A DNA stretch of 64,000 bases from DAHUYF01 sp963789275 (GCA_963789275.1 CAWBKF010000004.1:558001-622000), one strand, 5' to 3'. Shown: positions 54,219 through 64,000, counted from the first letter of the stretch. The notes: generated by a model not told the origin, from the sequence alone. Translations and numbers: made by a program.

Positions 54219-56935
54219 GGTTGGCCACCGTTTCGGCCGGCGCCGCCGCGACCGCGGCCGCGGCCGGCAGGCGGATGGTGAAGACCGCGCCGCTGCGGTC
54301 GCTGCGGCTGCCGGCGGTGATGGTGCCACCCAGGGCGGCGATGAAGCCGCGACAGATGGCGAGGCCGAGCCCGGTGCCGGCGCGCTGGCGGTCCTGTTGC
54401 TGGACGCGGTAGAACTTGTCGAAGATGCGCTCGAGATCGCCGGGCGGGACGCCGGGGCCTTCGTCGGTGACCTCGATCGCGACGCTGCCGCGCTCGCGCC
54501 GCGCGGAGATGCGCACCAGCGAGCCCGCCGGCGCGTATTTCGCGGCATTGTCGAGCAGATTGAAGAGGGCCTGCTCGAGCAGCAGGTAGTCGGCGCGCAG
54601 CAGCGGCAGGTCGGGGGCGAGGTCGACCTCGACGCGGTGCTCGGCGAGCAGCCGTCCGGCACGCTGCAGCGCCGTGCCGACGATCTCGGTGAGATCCTCC
54701 GGCTCGGGCTTGATCTCGATGGCGCCGGCTTCGAGCCGCGTCATATCGAGCAGGTTGCCGATGAAGCGGTTGAGGCGCTCGGCCTCCGCCTGGATGGTCG
54801 CCATCAGCGTCTCGCGCGTCGCGTCGTCATAGCCATCGCCGTAGCTCCTGAGGCTGGTGAGCGAACCGATGATCGAGGCGAGCGGCGTGCGCAGATCATG
54901 CGACACCGAGGTCAAGAGCGCGGCGCGCAGCCGCTCGGTCTCGGCGGTGACGCGCGCGCGGTCGATGTCCTCGACCAGGGTGATGCGCTCGATCGCGACC
55001 GCCGCCTGATCCGCCAGCGCGTCGAGCAGGCGGCGGCCGTCGGGCGTCAGCGGCGGCCCCGGCTCGTCGCGGTCGATGCCCAGCACGCCGATCGGCGCGC
55101 GCCCGGTGCGCAGCGGCAGGAACAGGCGCTTGGCGCCGGGCAGTGTGTCGGCGCCGCGCCCGGCGGCGCGATTGTGTTCCCAGGTCCATTGCGCCGCGGC
55201 CAGATCGGCGTCGTCGAGCTGGTCCTCCGGCGGATAGCCCGCGCGCACCGCGATGCTGTCGCCGAGCGGCAGCAGCAGCACGACGCGCACCTTGAGCATC
55301 GAGGCGATCTGGTAGACCGTGGCCCACAGCAGGTCATCGAGCGTGGCGATGCCGGCGAGCTTGCGCGAGAAGGCGAAGAGCTCCTCGGTGGTGCGCGCGC
55401 GGCTGCGCGCCGTCAGCACCTGGTTGCGCGTGCGGCCGGCGAGGTTGCTGGCGATGACCGCGACGATGAGGAAGAAGAACAGCGCGACGACGTTCTCGGG
55501 ATCGGCGATGGTGAAGGTGTAGAGCGGCGGCAGGAAGAAGAAATTATAGGCGAGCACGCTGATCAGGCAGGCGAAGAGCGAGGGCAGCAGGCCGAAGCGG
55601 ATCGCCGAGACCAGGATGCCGGTGAGGAACACCAGGCTGATGTTCTGCACGCTGAGGAATTGCTGCAGCACGAGACCGATGCCCAGCGCGGCGGCGATGA
55701 TCGCGGCGGTCGCGACATAGGGCCTGGGATCAATGGCGTCGGCGCCCGCGCGCGTCGCCACCGCGGTCGGCGGCTGTCTGGTCCTCGCCGGCGCCGGCAA
55801 TGACATGGACGCTGATGCCGCCGGCGCGGCGCACGAGATCGTGCACCACCGAGCCGTGCAGCATCTCGAACCAGCGCGATCGCTCCGACTTGCCCAGCAC
55901 GATATGGGTGATGTTGTTGGCCTGGGCGTAGCCGACGACGTCGTCGGCGATGCGGCCGCCGGGGATGGTGAGAGCCTCGCCGCCGAGCTTCTCGGCGAGC
56001 CGGAGGCCCTCGGCGATGCGATCGCGCTCCTGCTCCCCCAGGCGGTGATAGCGTGCGGTCTCGACATAGAGCGCGGTCCACGGCCCGTGCAGGCGATCGG
56101 CGAGCCGCTTGGCGTAGCGGATGAGCCCGGGGCCGTCCGGCGCTTCGCTGACGCAGACCAGCACCCGCTCGCCCGCCGCCCACGGGCCGCTGATGGCGTG
56201 CTGGCGCATGTAGGTCAGCATCTGCTCGTCGACGCGCTGCGCCGTGCGCCGGAGCGCCAGCTCGCGCAAGGCGGTGAGGTTGCCGGGCTTGAAGTAGTGC
56301 TGCACGGCGCGCTCGGCCTGATGCGGCAGGTAGACCTTGCCCTCCTTCAGGCGCTGGATCAGATCCTCGGGCGAGAGGTCGACCACCTCGATGTCGTCGG
56401 CGCGGTCGAGAATGCTGTCGGGCACGGTCTCGCGCACGCGGATGCGGGTGATCTGCGCCACCACGTCGTTGAGGCTCTCGACATGCTGGATGTTGAGCGT
56501 GGTGTAGACGTCGATGCCGGCCGCAAGCAGCTCCTCGACGTCGAGATAGCGCTTCGGATGGCGCCCGCCCGGCGCGTTGGTGTGGGCGAGCTCGTCGACC
56601 AGCACCAGGCGCGGCCGGCGCAGCAGGATGCGGTCGAGGTCCATCTCCTCGAGCACGCGGCCCTTGTAGTCGATGCGCCGGCGGGGGATCGCGTCGAGCC
56701 CGGCGAGCAGCGCCTCGGTCTCGCGCCGTCCATGGGTCTCGACCACGCCGATGACCACGTCGACGCCCTCGCGGCGCTTGGCCTGCGCCGCCTGCAGCAT
56801 CTCGTAGGTCTTGCCCACGCCCGGCGCCGCGCCGAGGAAGATCTTGAGCTTGCCGCGGCCTTCCTGCACCGCCGCCTCGAGCAGCGCATCGGGCGACGGC
56901 CGCTGGTCACGTTCGGATCGATCGGCGGCGGGCAT
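54211..56935 (-). CDS. kdpD: KdpD sensor histidine kinase, with one frame break
   Basis: Membrane histidine kinase of the Kdp system. N-terminal KdpD domain with P-loop-like GAAPGVGKTYEMLQAAQAKR, a USP-like segment VLVCVSEAPDGPGLIRYAK, four membrane helices near the middle (LGIGLVLQQFLSVQNISLVF and on), a GAF-type region, the histidine box SVSHDLRTPLASIIGSLTSL and ATP-lid motifs NLLDNAAKYAP, GTGLGLAICRGFI. The frame breaks near 55779, in the linker before the first membrane helix; removing one A (GACCAG-A-CAGCC) gives 907 residues. Starts 38 bases after kdpC. Confidence 0.93.
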
Positions 56936-56972
56936 AACCTACTATAGCGCCGATCCCTGCCCGCCGCCGCCG

Positions 56973-57575
56973 TTACTTCGCCACCGCGTCCAGCGCCAGG
57001 TTGAGCTTCAGCACATTGACATGCGGCTCGCCGATGAGGCCGAGGAAGCGGCCTTGAACGTTGTCGTCGACGAGCTGGCGGACGCGGCCCTCCGCAAGGC
57101 CGCGCGCCTTGGCCACGACCGGCACCTGGAAGAGCGCCGCGGCCGGGGTGATGTCGGGGTCGAGCCCGCTCGCCGAGGTGGTCACGAGATCGACCGGCAC
57201 CGGCGCCTTGGGGTTCTGCGCCTGAAGCCCGGCGGCCGTGTCCTTCACCCGGTCGATCAGCGGCTGGGCCGTCGGCGCCAGGTTCGAGCCCGCGGAATTG
57301 TCGGCCGCGTAAGGCACCGGGATGGTCTTCGTGGGATCCTTGGGATCGGTCTCGGTCGTGGCCGAGGGCCGGCCATGGAAGTACTTGTCCGACGTGAAGT
57401 TCTGGCCGATGAGCTCGGAGCCCACCACCTTGCCGTCCCGCTCGATCAGGCTGCCATTGGCCTGGTAGGGAAAGACGGCCTGGGCGATGCCGGTCATGAG
57501 CAGCGGATAGGCGAGGCCGGTGATGAGCGTCATGACGACGATCATCAGGAGGGCGGGGCGGATTTGCTTCAACAT
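56973..57575 (-). CDS. kdpC: Potassium-transporting ATPase subunit C
   Basis: Accessory subunit anchored by one N-terminal helix (LKQIRPALLMIVVMTLITGL), 200 residues. Typical KdpC segments are YPLLMTGIAQAVFPYQANGS, GSELIGQNFTSDKYFHGRPS, ASGLDPDITPAAALFQVPVV and LVDDNVQGRFLGLIGEPHVN. It supports K+ binding to the KdpFABC complex. Directly follows kdpB by 10 bases. Confidence 0.96.
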   Translation of the reverse strand: MLKQIRPALLMIVVMTLITGLAYPLLMTGIAQAVFPYQANGSLIERDGKVVGSELIGQNFTSDKYFHGRPSATTETDPKDPTKTIPVPYAADNSAGSNLAPTAQPLIDRVKDTAAGLQAQNPKAPVPVDLVTTSASGLDPDITPAAALFQVPVVAKARGLAEGRVRQLVDDNVQGRFLGLIGEPHVNVLKLNLALDAVAK

Positions 57576-57585
57576 GGGGGGCTCC

Positions 57586-59707
57586 TCAGGCGAGGCCTAG
57601 AGATGTCACGATGAGGTCGATGACCTTGATGCCGACGAACGGCACGATGATGCCGCCGACGCCGTAGATCCAGAGGTTGCGCCGCAGAATGCTGGCGGCA
57701 CCGGCTGGCCGGTAGCGCACCCCGCGCAGCGCCAGCGGGATCAGCGCGATGATGATCAGCGCGTTGAAGATGATCGCCGACAGGATGGCGCTCTCGGGCG
57801 TGCGCAGATGCATGATGTTGAGGACGCCGAGCTGCGGATAGAAAGCGACGAACATCGCCGGGATGATGGCGAAATACTTGGCGACGTCGTTGGCGATCGA
57901 GAAGGTGGTGAGCGCGCCGCGCGTCATCAGCAGCTGCTTGCCGATGGCGACGATCTCGATGAGCTTGGTGGGGTCGCTGTCGAGGTCGACCATGTTGCCG
58001 GCCTCGCGCGCCGCCATCGTGCCGGTGTTCATGGCGACGCCGACATCGGCCTGGGCCAGCGCCGGCGCGTCGTTGGTGCCGTCGCCGCACATGGCGACGA
58101 GCTTGCCCTTGGCCTGCTCGTCGCGGATGAGGCGCAGCTTGTCCTCGGGCGTCGCCTGCGCCAGGAAATCGTCGACCCCGGCCTCGGCGGCGATCGCGGC
58201 GGCGGTCAGCGGGTTGTCGCCGGTGATCATGACCGTGCGGATGCCCATCTGCCTGAGCTCGGCGAAGCGCTCGCGGATGCCGCCCTTGATGATGTCCTTC
58301 AGGTGGATGACGCCGAGCAGCTCGCCGTCGCGCGCCACCGCCAGCGGCGTGCCGCCGCTGCGCGAGATGCGCTCGACGATCGCCTGCATGTCCGCCGGCG
58401 CCGCGGGCCGGCCCGGCGCGCCGGCGACCTGGCGCACATGCTCGAGGATGGCATCGACCGCGCCCTTGCGGATGATGTGACCCTCGATGTCGACGCCGCT
58501 CATGCGCGTCTGCGCCGAGAAGGGGATGAACTGGGCATTGAGCGGCGCCATCTCGCGGCCGCGCAGCCCGTATTTCTCCTTGGCGAGCACGACGATCGAG
58601 CGCCCTTCCGGCGTCTCGTCGCTCAAGGAGGAGAGCTGCGCCGCATCGGCGAGCGCCCGCGGATCGACGCCGGACAGCGGGACGAACTCCGCCGCCTGGC
58701 GATTGCCGAGCGTGATCGTCCCGGTCTTGTCGAGCAGCAGGGTGTCGACATCGCCCGCCGCCTCGACGGCGCGGCCCGACATGGCAAGCACGTTGAAGCG
58801 CACCAGCCGGTCCATGCCGGCGATGCCGATGGCCGAGAGCAGCGCGCCGATCGTCGTCGGGATCAGCGTGACGAAGAGCGCCACCAGGACGACGACCGAG
58901 ACGGCGCCGCCGGCATAGGCGGCGAAGCTCGGGATGGTGACGGTGGCAAAGACGAAGATGATCGTCATGCCCGCGAGCAGGATGTTGAGCGCGATCTCGT
59001 TGGGCGTCTTCTGCCGCACCGCGCCCTCGACGAGGGAGATCATGCGGTCGAGGAAGGTCGAGCCCTGCGCCGCGGTGATCTTGACCTTGAGCCAGTCGGA
59101 GGTGACGCGCGTGCCGCCGGTCACGGCCGAGCGGTCGCCGCCGCTCTCGCGGATGACCGGCGCCGATTCGCCGGTGATCGCGGATTCGTCGACCGAGGCG
59201 ACGCCTTCGATGACCTCGCCGTCGCTGGGGACGAAGTCGCCGGTTTCGACCAGCACGAGGTCGCCGGGCTTGAGGTCGGCGGCGCCGACCATGTCCCATT
59301 GCCGGGCCTGCGGCGCGGCGAGGCGCTTGGCCTTGGTGTCGGTGCGCATGCGCCGGAGCGTGTCGGCCTGCGCCTTGCCGCGGCCTTCGGCCACCGCCTC
59401 GGCGAAATTGGCGAACAGCACGGTGAACCACAGCCATGCCGTGATCTGGCCGGAGAACAGGGCGTTGTTGCCGACCACGGCGCTGCCGCCGCCGAAGAGG
59501 TCGCGCAGGAAGAAGATCGTGCTCAGCACCGAGACGATCTCGACCACGAACATGACGGGGTTCTTGGCGAGCGGTGCGCGGATCGAGCTTGCGGAACGAC
59601 GCCGAGATCGCCGGCACGATCAGCTTGCTGTCGAACAGCGCCATCGGCTGCATCTGCCGCTTGAACAGCATGTGCTTCGGCGGCGCGGCGGGAGAGAGGT
59701 TGGTCAT
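57586..59707 (-). CDS. kdpB: Potassium-transporting ATPase subunit B, with one frame break
   Basis: P-type ATPase subunit energising K+ uptake. The phosphorylation motif LLLDKTGTITLGN and TITGESAPVIRESGGDR are intact; hinge motif MCGDGTNDAPALAQADVGVA follows. The frame breaks near 59573: CGCACC-G-CTCGCC; dropping one G joins MTNLSPAAPPKHMLFKRQMQ to NPVMFVVEIVSVLSTIFFLR, giving 706 residues. The break lies ahead of the first conserved helix, so an active enzyme without the fix is unlikely. Confidence 0.95.
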
Positions 59708-59739
59708 GGGAGCAAGTCCTTTTGCGGGAGCTTTGGGGC

Positions 59740-61476
59740 TCACGGCGCGGGGTAGAGCGTGCCGGCATTCATCGCGACATGCTCGACCACGGGGCCGAGC
59801 GAGATGGCCGGGAAATATGTCAGGCCGCCGATGATCAGCACCACGCCGACGAGCAGCCCGACGAAAAGCGGGCTGTGCGTCGGGAAGGTGCCCGCCGAGG
59901 GCGCCAGCAGCTTCTTCTGCGCCAGCGCGCCCGCCACCGCGAGCAGCGGGATGACGAAGAGGAAGCGGCCGATCAGCATCGCGAAGGCCAGCGTCGTGTT
60001 GTAGAACAGCGTGTTGGCGCTGATGCCGGCGAAGGCGCTGCCATTGTTGCCGGTGGCCGAAGTGTAGGCGTAGAGGATCTCGCTGAAGCCGTGCGGCCCG
60101 CTATTGGCGATGCCGGCGAGACCGGCGGGGAGCACGACGGCGAGCGCGGTGAATCCCAGCATGGAGAGCGGCAGGCTCAACAGCGCGATGATCGCCATCT
60201 TGACCTCTTTCGCCTCGAGCTTCTTGCCGAGATATTCCGGCGTGCGGCCGACCATGAGGCCGGCGACGAACATGGCGACGATGGCGAAGGCGAGCATGCC
60301 GTAGAGGCCGGAGCCGACGCCGCCGAAGATCACCTCGCCGAGCTCAATGTTGACCAGCGGGACCATGCCGCCCAAGGGCGTGAAGCTGTCATGCATGCCG
60401 TTGACCGCGCCGCAGGACGCGTCGGTGGTGACGGTGGCGAAGAGCGCGCTGTCGGCGATGCCGAAGCGGACTTCCTTGCCTTCCATATTGCCGCCGGCCT
60501 GCGCCGCAGACGCCACGCTGTCGACGTGGAGCGCCGCGAAAGCCGGGTTGCCGGCGGACTCGGCCCAATAGGCGGTGGTCACGCCGATCAGGAACAGGAT
60601 CCCCATCGCGGCGAAGACCGCCCAGCCCTGGCGCTCGTCCCTGACCATGCGGCCGAGCACGTTGGTGAGGCCGGCGCCGATCGAGAAGATCAGGACCAGC
60701 TGGACGAAATTGGTGAGCGCGTTGGGGTTCTCATAGGGATGGGCCGAATTGGCGTTGAAGAAGCCGCCGCCGTTGGTGCCGAGCATCTTGATCACCTCTT
60801 GCGAGGCGACCGGGCCCTGGGCGATCGTCTGCTTGGCGCCATCCAGCGTGGCGGCGTCGACATAGGCGCCGAGATTTTGCGGCACGCCCTGCCAGACGAA
60901 GAACAGGCCGACGATGATCGACGCCGGCAGCAGGATGTAGAGCGTGCAGCGGGTGAGATCGACCCAGAAATTGCCGATGGTGGCGGTCGAGCGCCGCGCG
61001 AAGCCGCGCACCAGCGCCACCGCGAGCGCGATGCCGGTCGCCGCCGAGAGGAAGTTGTGCACGGTGAGCCCGGCCATCTGCACGAGATAGCTCATCGTGG
61101 TTTCCGGCACGTAGGACTGCCAATTGGTGTTGGTGACGAAGCTCACCGAGGTGTTGAAGGCGAGGCTTTCCTCGACCGCGGTCTGGCCTTGCGGATTGAA
61201 GGGCAGCACGCCCTGGAGCCGCTGCAGCGCGTAAAGCGCGAGGAATCCCGCGACGCTGAAAAGCAGCATCGCCACGGCATAGACGACCCAGTGCTGCTCG
61301 GTCTTCTCGTCGACGCCGCAGATCCGGTAGATCACCCGCTCGACCGGGCGCAGCACCGGGGTCAGCAGGGTCCTCTCGCCGGCGAAGACGCGCGTCATAT
61401 AGCCGCCCACCGGCCGCGTAAGCGCGATGATGATCACGCAAAAAAGCGCGATCTGAAGCCAACCATTCGCTGTCAT
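59740..61476 (-). CDS. kdpA: Potassium-transporting ATPase subunit A
   Basis: K+-channel-like subunit of KdpFABC, 578 residues. Four selectivity-filter-like segments are visible, such as FNTSVSFVTNTNWQSY, LGTNGGGFFNANSAHPYENP and TSATGNNGSAFAGIS. Many hydrophobic helices. Starts 10 bases after kdpF. Confidence 0.97.
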   Translation of the reverse strand: MTANGWLQIALFCVIIIALTRPVGGYMTRVFAGERTLLTPVLRPVERVIYRICGVDEKTEQHWVVYAVAMLLFSVAGFLALYALQRLQGVLPFNPQGQTAVEESLAFNTSVSFVTNTNWQSYVPETTMSYLVQMAGLTVHNFLSAATGIALAVALVRGFARRSTATIGNFWVDLTRCTLYILLPASIIVGLFFVWQGVPQNLGAYVDAATLDGAKQTIAQGPVASQEVIKMLGTNGGGFFNANSAHPYENPNALTNFVQLVLIFSIGAGLTNVLGRMVRDERQGWAVFAAMGILFLIGVTTAYWAESAGNPAFAALHVDSVASAAQAGGNMEGKEVRFGIADSALFATVTTDASCGAVNGMHDSFTPLGGMVPLVNIELGEVIFGGVGSGLYGMLAFAIVAMFVAGLMVGRTPEYLGKKLEAKEVKMAIIALLSLPLSMLGFTALAVVLPAGLAGIANSGPHGFSEILYAYTSATGNNGSAFAGISANTLFYNTTLAFAMLIGRFLFVIPLLAVAGALAQKKLLAPSAGTFPTHSPLFVGLLVGVVLIIGGLTYFPAISLGPVVEHVAMNAGTLYPAP

Positions 61477-61486
61477 GACAGGGCTC

Positions 61487-61576
61487 CTAGAACCGCTCGG
61501 GCCGAATAAGAGCGATGACGAGATAGACGGTGATGGCGAGGCTCACGCCGCCGCCGAGGATGTAATCGATCAGCAT
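61487..61576 (-). CDS. kdpF: KdpF small subunit
   Basis: 29-residue membrane peptide MLIDYILGGGVSLAITVYLV with a basic RPERF end, the typical KdpF sequence. It stabilises the KdpABC complex. The ATG at 61576 lies eight bases after the preceding 27-residue ORF stop, and kdpA follows 10 bases later. Confidence 0.9.
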   Translation of the reverse strand: MLIDYILGGGVSLAITVYLVIALIRPERF

Positions 61577-61583
61577 GGCTGCC

Positions 61584-61667
61584 TCATAATCTGTCGCAGG
61601 CGGCGACGTAGGCGATGGCGAGGGCGAAGAACACCGCACCCGCCACCAGGAAAATCGTGTCGAGCAT
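61584..61667 (-). CDS. 27-residue membrane peptide at the head of the kdp operon
   Basis: MLDTIFLVAGAVFFALAIAY, then VAACDRL: one membrane helix with a short tail. AAAGGAGAG lies directly upstream of the ATG at 61667, an excellent ribosome-binding site. Similar 25-30-residue ORFs (ending YVxxCDRL) precede kdpF in other alphaproteobacteria; their function is not established. Likely translated as the first cistron of the operon. Confidence 0.7.
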   Translation of the reverse strand: MLDTIFLVAGAVFFALAIAYVAACDRL

Positions 61668-61719
61668 CTCACTCTCCTTTGCCGCGGTGTCAGAGTGGCA
61701 TCTGCACCGGCGCGCGAAG

Positions 61720-61733
61720 TTGATGTGAATCAA
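61720..61733. promoter_or_regulatory. FNR/FixK-type palindrome upstream of kdp operon
   Basis: TTGATGTGAATCAA is a perfect TTGAT-N4-ATCAA palindrome, the FNR/FixK consensus. It lies 53 bases upstream of the first kdp-operon start. This is unexpected for kdp, which is normally controlled by KdpDE alone. Confidence 0.6.
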
Positions 61734-61912
61734 TCGCCAAGGAAGAAACTTCCGGCGGGAGGCGCCGGAAAGACGGCTGCGATCGCCCATTAAAACGCGG
61801 CTGCCGCATATAAAATCGAGAGGTATTTGGGCTCGCCCTTATAAAGCCGGCGTAAAGAGCGCTGGAATGGTGCAGTGCCGCCGGGACGCTTGCCGACGAT
61901 ATCCAAGGGACG

Positions 61913-62848
61913 CTACCGCGCGGCGAGGGCGGCGGGCTCCGGCGGCGCCGACAGACCGAGCCCGCCCAGCGCCGCCGCGACCTCGCGGCGCGTCCTGTCG
62001 GATGCGGCGCAGAGCGGCAGGCGGAGCTCGGCACTCATCCAGCCCATGACGTCCAGCGCGTACTTCACCGGTATCGGGTTGCTTTCGCTGAACAGCGCCG
62101 CGGTGAGCGGCGCCAGCGCCTGGGCGAGGGCGCGCGCCTCGCTCAGGGCGCCCCGCTGACTGGCACGATAGAGCCGCATGGCCAGCGCCGGCGCGACGTT
62201 GGCGACCACCGAGATGCAGCCATCCCCGCCGGCCATGAGGAAGCCGAGCGCCGTCGCGTCGTCGCCGCTCAGCAGACGGAAACGCTGGCCGAGGAGCGTG
62301 CGCAAGCGCGCGGCGCGCGCGAGATCGCCGGTCGCGTCCTTGAGGCCGACAATGCGCGGCAGGTCCGCGAGGCGAAGAAGGGTTTCGTCCGCGAAACTGC
62401 AGGCGGTGCGCGACGGCACGTCGTAGAGCAGGATGGGGAGCGCGGTGGCGTCGTGGAGCGCGCGGAAATGGAGAAAGAGGCCGGCCTGCGTCGGCCGGTT
62501 GTAATAGGGCGTCACCGCCAGCAGGCCGTCGGCGCCCGCCGCCTCGGCTTGCCGCGCGATCTCCACGGCATGCGCGGTGGCGTTGGAGCCGGCTCCGGCA
62601 ATCACCGGCACGCGGCCGCCGGCGGTCTCGACCGCAGCGCGGACGAGGCGCTGCTGCTCCCGCAGGCTCAAGGTCGGGGCTTCGCCGGTGGTGCCGTTGA
62701 CGACGAGAGCGGCGATGCCTTCGCCGATCTGCCAGTCGCAGAAGGCGCGAAAGGCATTCTCGTCGATATGGTCGCCGCGGAACGGCGTCGGCACGGCCGT
62801 GGCGTAGCCGCCGAGGGTCGCGACCGCCGCGGCGGAAATGGCACTCAT
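61913..62848 (-). CDS. dapA: 4-hydroxy-tetrahydrodipicolinate synthase
   Basis: Condenses aspartate semialdehyde with pyruvate in lysine and diaminopimelate synthesis. 311 residues. The NGTTGE motif (threonine pair), TPYYNRPTQ with the catalytic tyrosine and IVGLKDATGD with the Schiff-base lysine are intact. The ATG at 62848 follows GGCTCAT-adjacent spacing with no strong SD. Placed 27 bases downstream of secF in the same direction. Paralogues of the DapA superfamily with other roles exist, but the motif set is that of a true DapA. Confidence 0.9.
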   Translation of the reverse strand: MSAISAAAVATLGGYATAVPTPFRGDHIDENAFRAFCDWQIGEGIAALVVNGTTGEAPTLSLREQQRLVRAAVETAGGRVPVIAGAGSNATAHAVEIARQAEAAGADGLLAVTPYYNRPTQAGLFLHFRALHDATALPILLYDVPSRTACSFADETLLRLADLPRIVGLKDATGDLARAARLRTLLGQRFRLLSGDDATALGFLMAGGDGCISVVANVAPALAMRLYRASQRGALSEARALAQALAPLTAALFSESNPIPVKYALDVMGWMSAELRLPLCAASDRTRREVAAALGGLGLSAPPEPAALAAR

Positions 62849-62875
62849 GAGCCGGCTCCTGTCACTGTGATCGGC

Positions 62876-63823
62876 CTAGCCTGCCTCGATCGGCGCGGCG
62901 CGGCGGGTCCCGGGGACGATATCGGGCCGCAGGCGCTTCTGGCCGAGAAACAGCAGGATCGGCGCGGCGATGAAGATCGAGGACGATGTGCCGACGACGA
63001 TGCCGAAGATCATGATGAGCGCGAAGCCGCGGATCGCCGCGCCGCCGATGATCGCCAGCGGCAGGATCGACAGCAGCACCGTCAGCGAGGTCGCCACGGT
63101 GCGGCTCAGCGTCTGATTGATCGAGAGGTCGATCAGGGCGCGCAGCGGCATCGTCTTGAACTTGCGCAGATTCTCGCGGATGCGGTCATAGACGACGATC
63201 TTGTCGGTGACGGAGTAGCCGACCAGCAGCAGGATCGCCGCCACCGAGTTCAAATCGACCTGCAGGCGCGTCAGCGCCAGGAACCCGATCGTCTTGGTGA
63301 CATCGAGAAGCAGCGTGCCGACGACGCCGACGCCGAATTGCCAGTCGAAGCGGAACCAGATATAGGCGAGAACCGCGAGCAGCGAGAGCGAGATCGCCAG
63401 CAGGCTGTTGCGGAAGAGCTCGTCGCTGACGCGGGCGCCGACGACATCGAGGCGGCGGATCTCGCTGCCGGGGAACTTGGCCGCCAGCATCCCGGCGATC
63501 GCCTGCCGCGCGCCTTCGCCCTCTGCCGCCCGGCCGAGCTTCACCAGCACGTCCTGCGCCGAGCCGAATTGCTGGATCCTGGCCTCGCCGAGGCCGAGCG
63601 TGGCGAAGGCGTCGCGAACGGTCGTGGTATCCTCAGGCCCGGCCAGGCGCAGCTCGGCCACCACGCCGCCGGTGAAGTCGACGCTGTAGTTGAGGCCGGG
63701 GTAGAAGAACATCAGCACCGACGCGCTGCTGAGCACGGCGGAGACGATGAGCCCGGCGAAGCGGCCGCGCATGAATTTGATCGCGGTGCCGTCGGGCACC
63801 AGGCGAAGCGGGCGATACATCAT
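62876..63823 (-). CDS. secF: Protein translocase subunit SecF
   Basis: Membrane partner of SecD that uses the proton gradient to finish export through SecYEG. 315 residues: first helix RFAGLIVSAVLSSASVLMF, the family motif YSVDFTGGVVAELRL, then five further helices with LLVGYSVTDKIVVYDRIREN (residue about 215) and FALIMIFGIVVGTSSSIFIA. Overlaps the upstream gene's stop by four bases (ATGA), so it is coupled. SecD is not visible in the adjacent part of the window. Confidence 0.93.
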   Translation of the reverse strand: MMYRPLRLVPDGTAIKFMRGRFAGLIVSAVLSSASVLMFFYPGLNYSVDFTGGVVAELRLAGPEDTTTVRDAFATLGLGEARIQQFGSAQDVLVKLGRAAEGEGARQAIAGMLAAKFPGSEIRRLDVVGARVSDELFRNSLLAISLSLLAVLAYIWFRFDWQFGVGVVGTLLLDVTKTIGFLALTRLQVDLNSVAAILLLVGYSVTDKIVVYDRIRENLRKFKTMPLRALIDLSINQTLSRTVATSLTVLLSILPLAIIGGAAIRGFALIMIFGIVVGTSSSIFIAAPILLFLGQKRLRPDIVPGTRRAAPIEAG

Positions 63824-64000
63824 GGCGCACCCGATCGCGCCGCCGGACCGCGCCCGGCGCGCGTCCAGGCGACCGCCGCCGACGCCCGGCGCTTCAGCCG
63901 CGGCAGCACCCGCAGGATGATCCAGGGGAGGATCAGCAGCGGCAGCACGAACTCGAAGAAGCCCGCGACCTCGGGCTGATAGACCCAGCCATAGCCCTGA
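63820..64000 (-). CDS. C-terminal end of a membrane protein, cut by window edge
   Basis: 59 codons up to a TGA at 63820 that overlaps the secF start. The visible end has an aromatic periplasmic-like segment (QGYGWVYQPEVAG), one hydrophobic helix (FFEFVLPLLILPWIILRVL) and a basic tail (PRLKRRASAA). It does not resemble the last helices of SecD, which normally precedes secF. Family cannot be named from this fragment. Confidence 0.6.
   Translation of the reverse strand, partial: QGYGWVYQPEVAGFFEFVLPLLILPWIILRVLPRLKRRASAAVAWTRAGRGPAARSGAP

Overview
The window is GC-rich, densely coded DNA of alphaproteobacterial type. The order mnmG-rsmG-parA-parB, then holA-lptE-leuS-DUF3576 lipoprotein-yggS, together with two ParB-binding parS sites, is the origin-proximal neighbourhood known from Rhodospirillales-like alphaproteobacteria. 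I therefore place the window near the chromosomal replication origin of such an organism; the exact genus cannot be read from the sequence. No rRNA, tRNA, CRISPR array, prophage or insertion sequence was seen.

Layout. 1-5.2 kb: YbfB/YjiJ-type MFS exporter (cut by the left edge), mnmG, rsmG, parA, parB. 5.3-10.4 kb (minus strand): YjbR-like protein, holA, lptE, leuS, DUF3576 lipoprotein. 10.5-13.9 kb: yggS, an L,D-transpeptidase, an Ala/Pro-rich protein, and a GDT1-family manganese exporter behind a yybP-ykoY manganese riboswitch. 13.9-17.8 kb: GTP cyclohydrolase II, a CDP-alcohol phosphatidyltransferase, several very small proteins, a NUDIX hydrolase. 17.9-23.0 kb: a 2OG-Fe dioxygenase, then a tight operon with a RibD-like reductase, a BchC-like dehydrogenase, a divergent 6-pyruvoyl-tetrahydropterin-synthase homologue, a glycosyltransferase and a methyltransferase, which looks like an uncharacterised pterin- or pyrimidine-derived pathway. 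23.1-33.1 kb: DUF427, an orphan OmpR-type regulator, a membrane protein, a two-partner secretion system (large exoprotein plus TpsB transporter) and a CACHE-type chemoreceptor. 33.4-37.2 kb: exonuclease III, fumarylpyruvate-hydrolase-like protein, gentisate 1,2-dioxygenase, flavin reductase. 37.5-41.9 kb: a regulatory island with two XRE regulators, two proteins sharing a PAS-like C-terminal module, an MFS carrier and an unknown protein. 42-51 kb: hydrolases, MarR regulator, Tat-exported amidohydrolase, lolA, ftsK and an aminotransferase. 51-53.5 kb: two PAS_5 paralogues, a monooxygenase-type protein and a DUF1801 protein. 53.5-61.7 kb: complete kdp potassium system (27-aa peptide, kdpF, A, B, C, D, E), with a perfect FNR-type palindrome upstream. 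61.9-64 kb: dapA, secF and the end of another membrane-protein gene.

A striking global feature is that ten otherwise normal genes, including lptE, kdpB and kdpD, carry frame breaks. Eleven of the twelve breaks are repaired by removing one base, mostly outside homopolymers. Sequence errors are the simplest reading, so I annotate these as single genes with a noted frameshift. A second global feature is a family of inverted TCAG-type heptamer repeats sitting at gene ends.
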